A stretch of DNA of 39,649 nucleotides from positions 47,342 through 86,990 of the forward strand of contig NVWO01000008.1 of NCBI GenBank assembly GCA_002746255.1. The letters run 5' to 3'. The stretch is from Rhodospirillaceae bacterium (lineage in GTDB: Bacteria > Pseudomonadota > Alphaproteobacteria > GCA-2746255). Each line of letters begins with the position of its first letter. The stretch's first letter is position 1. The notes under the pieces are model-generated. The model saw only the letters and a list, made by a program, of their open reading frames with translations. It did not search any database and had not been told where the DNA came from. The position numbers were made by a program, and so were the translations under genes. Shown here piece by piece: positions 33,067 through 39,649 of the stretch.

Positions 33067-34824
33067 ATGATGCAGGATCGGATGCTGGGAGCGGAAATTG
33101 TCCTTAAGGCCCTTGTTGATCAGGGGGTCGAGGTCATTTTTGGCTATCCGGGCGGCGCCGTGTTGCCGATTTACGACGCGCTGTTTCAGCAAAATAAATT
33201 GCGGCACATCCTTGTTCGTCACGAACAGGCGGCGGTGCACGCGGCGGAAGGCTACGCGCGTTCGACCGGCAAGGTGGGCGTCGTTCTCGTCACCTCCGGG
33301 CCGGGCGCGACGAATGCCGTGACCGGCTTGACGGACGCCCTGATGGATAGCGTGCCGCTTGTCTGCTTGACGGGCCAGGTGGCGACGCATCTCATCGGCA
33401 ATGACGCTTTTCAGGAAGCGGACACAACGGGAATTACACGGCCGTGCACGAAGCATAATTACCTTGCGCGCGAGGTGGATACGCTTGCGCGCATTGTGCA
33501 CGAGGCTTTCTATATTGCGCATACGGGTCGGCCGGGTCCGGTCGTCGTCGATTTGCCGAAAGATGTTCTGATGGCCAGCGGCCCCTATCATGGGCCTACA
33601 AATGTTGCGCACAAAACCTACAAGCCAAATGTGAAGGGGGATGTGGACGCTATACGCCAGGCGGTCGAACTGATGGGCTCGGCAAAGCGTCCGCTTATTT
33701 ACTATGGTGGCGGTGTCATTAATTCTGGCCTGGCGGCGTGTCAGTTGCTGACCCAGTTTGTTGAAATGACGGGCTTTCCATGTACCAGCACCTTGATGGG
33801 GCTTGGTGGCGTCCCGGCATCGCATCCCAGTTTCCTGGGAATGCTTGGGATGCACGGCACCTTTGAAGCAAATCTGGCGATGCATGATTGCGATGTCATG
33901 ATCAACATTGGCGCCCGCTTTGACGATCGTGTCACCGGGCGGCTGGATGCATTTTCGCCGGGGTCGAAAAAAATTCACATCGACATCGATCCGTCCTCCA
34001 TCAACAAAAACGTTGAGGTGGATATTCCGATTATTGGCGATGTCGCCCATGTTCTGGAAGACATGATCAAATTCTGGAAGGCGTCTCAGGCGCGGCCAGA
34101 TAGGAAAGCGTTGAAGGCGTGGTTTGAAAAAATTGCCACATGGCAGGCGAGGGATTGCCTTCGCTTTACCCAATCCGGTGATCGGATCAAGCCGCAATAT
34201 GCCATTCAACGGCTTTATGAGTTGACGAAAGACCGCGAGGCTTATGTCTCGACGGAAGTCGGGCAGCATCAAATGTGGGCCGCCCAGTACTACAAGTTTG
34301 AATCCCCGCGCCACTGGATGACGTCCGGCGGGCTTGGGACGATGGGCTATGGCCTGCCGGCGGCGATCGGGGCGCAAATCGCCCACCCGGAATCGCTGGT
34401 AATCGATATTGCAGGCGAAGCTTCCATCCTGATGAATATTCAGGAAATGTCGACAATCGCCCAGCACCAGTTGCCGGTAAAAGTCTTCATTATCAACAAT
34501 GAATATATGGGGATGGTTCGCCAATGGCAGGAACTGATGCATGGGGGCCGCTATTCTGAAAGCTATTCGGAGGCCTTGCCGGATTTTGTGAAGCTTGCGG
34601 AAGCTTTCGGCGCTTCGGGGTTGCGTGCGACAAAGCCGGAGGAGGTCGACCCGATTATCCGGGAAATGCTTGCCATTGATGGGCCGGTTATCGTTGACGT
34701 TCGCGTGGATCCTGAGGAAAATTGTTTTCCGATGATCCCTGCCGGTGCCCCCCATAATGAGATGCTGCTTGGGCCGGAAGACGTGTCGCGCAGGGTTTTG
34801 GATGAAGGAAAATCCCTTGTTTAG
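33067..34824 (+). CDS. ilvI: Acetolactate synthase large subunit
   Basis: ThDP- and FAD-dependent first step of valine, leucine and isoleucine synthesis. The 585 residues show [15 protein letters not shown], the catalytic Glu53 in [44 protein letters not shown], and the ThDP-binding region [18 protein letters not shown] through [14 protein letters not shown]. The GEAS form of the GDGS motif is, as I recall, common in alphaproteobacteria. It is the first gene of ilvI-ilvH-ilvC; the regulatory subunit starts 48 bp later. A long open frame on the opposite strand is a codon-bias shadow. Confidence 0.95.
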   Translation: MMQDRMLGAEIVLKALVDQGVEVIFGYPGGAVLPIYDALFQQNKLRHILVRHEQAAVHAAEGYARSTGKVGVVLVTSGPGATNAVTGLTDALMDSVPLVCLTGQVATHLIGNDAFQEADTTGITRPCTKHNYLAREVDTLARIVHEAFYIAHTGRPGPVVVDLPKDVLMASGPYHGPTNVAHKTYKPNVKGDVDAIRQAVELMGSAKRPLIYYGGGVINSGLAACQLLTQFVEMTGFPCTSTLMGLGGVPASHPSFLGMLGMHGTFEANLAMHDCDVMINIGARFDDRVTGRLDAFSPGSKKIHIDIDPSSINKNVEVDIPIIGDVAHVLEDMIKFWKASQARPDRKALKAWFEKIATWQARDCLRFTQSGDRIKPQYAIQRLYELTKDREAYVSTEVGQHQMWAAQYYKFESPRHWMTSGGLGTMGYGLPAAIGAQIAHPESLVIDIAGEASILMNIQEMSTIAQHQLPVKVFIINNEYMGMVRQWQELMHGGRYSESYSEALPDFVKLAEAFGASGLRATKPEEVDPIIREMLAIDGPVIVDVRVDPEENCFPMIPAGAPHNEMLLGPEDVSRRVLDEGKSLV

Positions 34825-34871
34825 AGGGGCGTCTGTTGAGGCGGATTGCGTGATCGACCAAGGTTGGAAAC

Positions 34872-35375
34872 GTGGATAAAGTTGCAAAACATACAATCGG
34901 CGTGCTTGTCGATAACGAGGCGGGGGCGCTTGCTCGCGTTGTCGGACTTTTTTCCGGTCGCGGCTATAATATTGAAAGCCTCACCGTTGCAGAAATTGAT
35001 GGGGAGAAGGCGCTTTCCCGGATTACGATTGTTACGTCCGGCACGCCCATGGTAATCGAGCAGATCAAGACACAGCTTAACCGGCTTGTGCCTGTGCATC
35101 AGGTGAGCGATCTTACGACCGATGGGCCTTCGGTTGAACGGGAGCTTGCCCTTATCAAAGTTGCAGGCGGCGGCGAACAGCGCGTCGAATCTTTGCGAAT
35201 TGCGGACATTTTTCGTGCGCGCGTTGTCGATAGCACAAGCCATTCTTTTGTTTTCGAAATGACAGGCTCGACGGACAAACTAAATGCTTTTATCAGTTTA
35301 ATGCTCCCATTGGGACTTATCGACGTCTCGCGTACCGGCGTCGTTGCGATCTCAAGAGGGTCCAAACCGTTATAG
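34872..35375 (+). CDS. ilvH: Acetolactate synthase small (regulatory) subunit
   Basis: Activates the large subunit and confers valine feedback inhibition. The 167-residue product has an N-terminal ACT domain (HTIGVLVDNEAGALARVVGL, FSGRGYNIESLTVAEIDGEK, LSRITIVTSG) and a second C-terminal ACT-like domain (ELALIKVAGGGEQR, FEMTGSTDKLNAFISLMLPL, EVSRTG-like DVSRTGVVAISRG). The start is GTG 34872, where the conserved part begins. It is 12 bp before ilvC. Confidence 0.95.
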   Translation: MDKVAKHTIGVLVDNEAGALARVVGLFSGRGYNIESLTVAEIDGEKALSRITIVTSGTPMVIEQIKTQLNRLVPVHQVSDLTTDGPSVERELALIKVAGGGEQRVESLRIADIFRARVVDSTSHSFVFEMTGSTDKLNAFISLMLPLGLIDVSRTGVVAISRGSKPL

Positions 35376-36407
<1,032 letters not shown>

Positions 36408-36556
36408 CCAGCCCTTTCTATCCGTCCCATGCGCGGCCATCGGGTCGCGTGCGGGGCGGACGCATTCCTGTACCGAACGGTCCAAAAGTGCCATATTGGG
36501 AAACCGATATTGGAAGGTCCTCTGTTGGGGCGCGATGATCGGGACGGGTTGCGTAG

Positions 36557-37141
36557 ATGGTTCGCCCACGGGAATTCGACACAAGCGAAGCGCTGGATCA
36601 GGCGCTGCATGCCTTTCGGGAGAAAGGCTATGCGGCGACGTCTCTGCGTGACTTGATCGCGCGGATGGGCATCAGCAAAAGCAGCTTTTACGAGGCCTTT
36701 GGCAGCAAGCGCGCGCTCTTCCTTGCGGTTCTGGACCGCCATGGCGAAAGGAACCTGGAGCAGACCAAAGCGCACCTTGATGGGGACGTTTCGCCACGCC
36801 AGGCGATTGCGGATTTCTTCGGCATGGCCGTTGACGGGCTGTTGACGCAAGAGGGCCGGCATGGCTGTCTGGCGGTTAATATTGCTATTGAACTTGCCGC
36901 CCACGACCCTGAGGTAGCGGCGAGGGTGAATGCGATCTTTGAACGCATGGCATCGGCGCTGCAACAGGTCATCGCCCGCGGCCAGGCGGCTGGCGAAATT
37001 CGTGCGGACCGCAGTTCCGGCGTGCTTGCGGGCTATTTGGTGAGCAGCCTTAGCGGCCTGCGCGTTCAGGGCAAGGCAAGGCCGGACCGGGCCGCGCTGA
37101 ACGATATTGCGCGCATCACATTGGCGGCCCTCGACAGGTAA
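36557..37141 (+). CDS. TetR/AcrR-family transcriptional regulator
   Basis: The 194-residue product has an N-terminal helix-turn-helix (about 26-52: ATSLRDLIARMGISKSSFYE, AFGSKRALFLAVL) and a helical ligand-binding C-terminal domain with the segment TQEGRHGCLAVNIAIELA typical of the TetR_C_16/YcdC-like group. ATG 36557 is the first start giving MVRPREFD. The 149-bp gap before it holds AACCGATATTGG (36502-36513), resembling half of the palindromes found 12 and 104 bp after the gene. The regulator therefore may bind both sides of its own gene (inference). No effector can be guessed. Confidence 0.9.
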   Translation: MVRPREFDTSEALDQALHAFREKGYAATSLRDLIARMGISKSSFYEAFGSKRALFLAVLDRHGERNLEQTKAHLDGDVSPRQAIADFFGMAVDGLLTQEGRHGCLAVNIAIELAAHDPEVAARVNAIFERMASALQQVIARGQAAGEIRADRSSGVLAGYLVSSLSGLRVQGKARPDRAALNDIARITLAALDR

Positions 37142-37152
37142 GCGCCTCATTC

Positions 37153-37168
37153 TGAACCGATCGGTTCA
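37153..37168. promoter_or_regulatory. TetR-type operator palindrome, copy 1
   Basis: TGAACCGATCGGTTCA is a perfect 16-bp palindrome, 12 bp after the tetR stop. A possible plus-strand -10 box TATACA (37177-37182) would place the -35 position (37154-37159) inside the palindrome, so binding would block the promoter. Binding by the adjacent TetR protein is inferred from proximity and form. Confidence 0.72.
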
Positions 37169-37244
37169 AAGTGTTTTATACATTCACACACAAGCGACCA
37201 AACCCTTCGGGCCAGTTTTTTTCAGGCTTTTCTCCTCAATGTTC

Positions 37245-37260
37245 TGAACCGATCGGTTCG
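37245..37260. promoter_or_regulatory. TetR-type operator palindrome, copy 2
   Basis: TGAACCGATCGGTTCG repeats the 14-bp palindromic core GAACCGATCGGTTC of copy 1, 92 bp further on; both are preceded by TTC or TTCT-like bases. A TATAGC -10-like box follows directly (37261-37266), so the site would sit between -35 and -10. Confidence 0.72.
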
Positions 37261-37639
37261 TATAGCCTGCTCTTTCCGATGGCCTGGTCCAGAAAAAAAG
37301 AAGAAAATTGCCCGGATTGTTGCAAAAAGGCTTGCAGAAGCGCACATTCTTCAGGCGTACAAAGAAAGTGTTAACCAATTTTGTTGACAATCCCTCTTGG
37401 TTGCTCATCCCAACCGCAAGGGATGTAAGGCAATTTTCTGGTTCGACTCTGGTTCGGCAATGGCTCTGGAACAACAACTTCAGGGTTAACGGGAAGATGG
37501 CAGGCATGTTTGCATGTTTCAAAAATGGCGTTGCTTCGGCACCCTTTCGGGTGGTCGTTTCGCACGGGGTCCGCGCTATGGCCGCTTTCCGGGTTGGTTT
37601 TTTTCAGATTTTTTCCTCGTCCTCATTCGTTGTGAATTT

Positions 37640-37691
37640 GGGCGCGAAGATTCTTCGACTTAGGCGCCCTGGGCGTTGTCGGCATATGCCG
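37640..37691 (+). promoter_or_regulatory. Inverted repeats in the leuA leader
   Basis: GGGCGC (37640-37645) pairs with GCGCCC (37664-37669), enclosing a smaller GAAGA/TCTTC pairing. CGGCATATGCCG (37680-37691) is a perfect palindrome. Both lie 65-117 bp before the leuA ATG and are followed by a short T-rich stretch (TTTCTTTTT). They could form an RNA control structure; no Leu-rich leader peptide was found to support classic attenuation. Confidence 0.4.
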
Positions 37692-37756
37692 GCGGACGTT
37701 CAGGGGTTTCTTTTTCAGGCCTGATATCAACACGAAGAATCTGAAGGAACATTCCG

Positions 37757-39310
37757 ATGAACAGCCACACAGACAAAGACCGAATTATTATTTTTGATAC
37801 GACCTTGCGCGACGGCGAACAATCGCCCGGCGCGTCGATGAATCTCGAGGAAAAACTGCGCATTGCGCAAGCGCTGGCCGACCTTGGCGTCGATGTGATT
37901 GAAGCGGGGTTTCCAGTCGCCTCGAAGGGCGATTTCGAGGCGGTGCAGCAAATCTCCAGGACGATCGACGGACCGATCATTTGTGGTCTGGCGCGTTCGA
38001 GCCGCGAGGACATCGAGCGGGCCGCGGAGGCGCTGAAGCCCGCGAAGCGAAAACGCATTCACACATTTATTTCGACCAGTCCTCTGCACATGAAATACAA
38101 GCTGCAAATGGAGCCGGATGCCGTTCATGAAGCGGTGATCGCCAGCGTTTCTCATGCCCGGAATTTTACGGACGATGTTGAATGGTCCTGCGAGGATGGA
38201 TCGCGGAGCGAACGGGATTTTCTTTACCGCTGCATTGAAAGTGCGATCAAGGCCGGGGCGACGACCATCAATGTCCCCGACACGGTCGGCTATGCGGTGC
38301 CAGATGAATTCGCGGATTTAATTGCCTCGATCATGAACCAGGTGCCGAACATCGATAAAGCGGTTCTTTCCGTGCATTGTCACAATGACCTTGGCCTGGC
38401 CGTTGCAAATTCGATCGCGGCAATCCAAATGGGTGCACGCCAGGTCGAATGTACGGTAAACGGCCTGGGCGAGCGGGCCGGCAATGCGGCGATGGAAGAG
38501 ATCGTTATGGCGCTTCATACGCGCGCAGACGTGCTTGGCTATACGACGGGAATCAAAACGGAAAACATCACGAAAACCTCACGGCTTGTCTCGACGATCA
38601 CCGGTTTTACAATTCAGCCGAACAAGGCCATCGTTGGGGCGAATGCGTTTGCCCATGAATCCGGTATTCACCAGGACGGCATGCTGAAACATGCCGGTAC
38701 TTACGAGATCATGACACCGGAATCGGTCGGCTTGACCAAGTCGACACTGGTCATGGGCAAGCATTCCGGTCGTCACGCTTTTCGAGTGAAACTGAAAGGT
38801 TTCGGTTACGAGCTTGGCGACAATGCCATCGAAGACGCCTTCCGGCGGTTTAAAGACCTCGCCGACAAGAAGAAGGATATCTACGACGAGGACATTATCG
38901 CGCTTGTTGACGATGCGCTGATGCAGGTGAACAACCGGATCAAATTTGTAAGTTTGCGAGTCGTGTGTGGCTCGACAGGCCCACAGACGGCAGCGCTTGA
39001 GCTGGAAATCGATGGGCAGACGCACAAGACGACGGCAACCGGGGATGGGCCGGTCGATGCGACCTTTAACGCCATTCGTGAGCTGTTTCCCCATGACGCG
39101 CAGTTGCAGCTTTATCAGGTGCACGCGGTAACCAGGGGAACGGACGCGCAAGCTGAAGTCACGGTGCGGCTGGAAGAGAATGGCAAGACAGTGAACGGTC
39201 AGGGGGCAAACACGGATACGCTGGTAGCTTCCGCGCGCGCCTATATTAATGCGTTGAATAAGTTGCTCGTCAAACGGGAGAAGACAGCCCCGGCGGCTCT
39301 TACAGCTTAG
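37757..39310 (+). CDS. leuA: 2-isopropylmalate synthase
   Basis: First committed step of leucine synthesis: condenses 2-ketoisovalerate with acetyl-CoA. The 517-residue product has the catalytic-metal motif FDTTLRDGEQSPGASM near the start, GLARSSREDIERA, HTFISTSPLHMKYKL, the metal ligands in VLSVHCHNDLGLAVANS, and VNGLGERAGNAAMEE. HESGIHQDGML is the HxH-region helix. The C-terminal regulatory domain (about 395-510, FVSLRVVCGSTGPQTAALEL, TGDGPVDATFNAI) mediates leucine feedback. GAAGGAAC lies before ATG 37757. It probably has its own promoter in the 615-bp gap. Confidence 0.96.
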   Translation: MNSHTDKDRIIIFDTTLRDGEQSPGASMNLEEKLRIAQALADLGVDVIEAGFPVASKGDFEAVQQISRTIDGPIICGLARSSREDIERAAEALKPAKRKRIHTFISTSPLHMKYKLQMEPDAVHEAVIASVSHARNFTDDVEWSCEDGSRSERDFLYRCIESAIKAGATTINVPDTVGYAVPDEFADLIASIMNQVPNIDKAVLSVHCHNDLGLAVANSIAAIQMGARQVECTVNGLGERAGNAAMEEIVMALHTRADVLGYTTGIKTENITKTSRLVSTITGFTIQPNKAIVGANAFAHESGIHQDGMLKHAGTYEIMTPESVGLTKSTLVMGKHSGRHAFRVKLKGFGYELGDNAIEDAFRRFKDLADKKKDIYDEDIIALVDDALMQVNNRIKFVSLRVVCGSTGPQTAALELEIDGQTHKTTATGDGPVDATFNAIRELFPHDAQLQLYQVHAVTRGTDAQAEVTVRLEENGKTVNGQGANTDTLVASARAYINALNKLLVKREKTAPAALTA

Positions 39311-39374
39311 GCGACGCATCACAGAAATGTTGCGGGGAACGCCATTGTTCGTCGTATGACAGAAATTAGGGTGA

Positions 39375-39649
<275 letters not shown>

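Larger units (their letters stand above)
37142..37756. other. 615-bp gene-poor gap between tetR and leuA
   Basis: The only stretch over 300 bp without a convincing gene. It holds two copies of a perfect TetR-type palindrome (37153-37168 and 37245-37260), an imperfect direct repeat around GTTTTTTTCAG (37215-37237 and 37597-37618), a near-consensus TTGACA at 37384-37389 with no good -10, and two inverted repeats just before leuA. Open frames of 67 and 138 codons on the plus strand and 112 on the minus strand look like chance: no recognisable motif, odd composition, no ribosome-binding site. Confidence 0.7.

Noticed and set aside
33004-34896. 630-codon open frame on the minus strand opposite ilvI
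   Set aside because: It lies wholly antisense to a perfect acetolactate synthase gene. The translation is Arg/His-rich with no domain, and is a codon-bias shadow.
36421-36462. Terminator after ilvC
   Set aside because: An imperfect GC-rich inverted repeat is present, but the stem is interrupted and has no T tract.
37308-37724. 138-codon plus-strand frame in the gap before leuA
   Set aside because: No ribosome-binding site, no domain, and it runs through the leader hairpins; probably chance, though a short expressed ORF cannot be excluded.

Overview
The window looks like chromosomal core sequence from an alphaproteobacterium, most likely a Rhodospirillales-like lineage; I cannot name a species. 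It is moderately GC-rich and densely coding. The clues are a circularly permuted (two-piece) tmRNA gene, an alpha-type SspB, a CpdR-like response regulator, the metX-metW pair, a chorismate mutase-hisC-tyrA aromatic cluster and the ftsE-ftsX-(HAD)-ydcF-plsC order. I see no insertion sequence, phage gene, CRISPR array, rRNA or tRNA gene.

Layout, left to right. 1-1753: PAS-GGDEF-EAL c-di-GMP protein with a degenerate GGDEF motif. 1770-4906: polyhydroxyalkanoate block, with phaR divergent from a small coiled-coil ORF, a compact phaC, and phaB behind a strikingly AT-rich leader. 4944-6541: gloB divergent from a methyltransferase. 6547-8337: metX-metW on the minus strand. 8490-11968: aromatic amino acid operon (chorismate mutase, hisC, prephenate dehydrogenase) ending in a chaC gene broken by a frameshift. 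12035-18145: minus-strand run ftsE-ftsX-HAD phosphatase-ydcF-like-plsC followed by nrdJ. 18288-22883: zinc-ribbon membrane protein, CpdR-like regulator and a 1164-residue AsmA-family protein. 22880-24482: ribbon-helix-helix protein, TfoX-like protein, sspB and ssrA, all on the minus strand. 24601-26684: thyX convergent with mrp. 26865-30700: hflK-hflC and a Do/DegP protease closed by a clear terminator. 30734-32949: DUF1015 protein and miaA. 33067-36407: ilvI-ilvH-ilvC. 36557-37756: a TetR regulator, then a 615-bp gene-poor gap holding two near-identical TetR-type palindromes. 37757-39310: leuA. 39381 to the edge: start of mreB.

The genes fall into four themes: branched-chain, aromatic and methionine biosynthesis; PHA storage; envelope and division (FtsEX, AsmA, PlsC, MreB); and protein quality control (ssrA, SspB, CpdR-like, HflKC, Do). 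The most interesting observation is that the split tmRNA gene lies directly upstream of, and on the same strand as, sspB, whose product is expected to carry ssrA-tagged proteins to ClpXP. The encoded tag reads ANDNNRYALAA. Second is the pair of TGAACCGATCGGTTC palindromes downstream of tetR, overlapping promoter-like boxes but with no recognisable target gene beside them.
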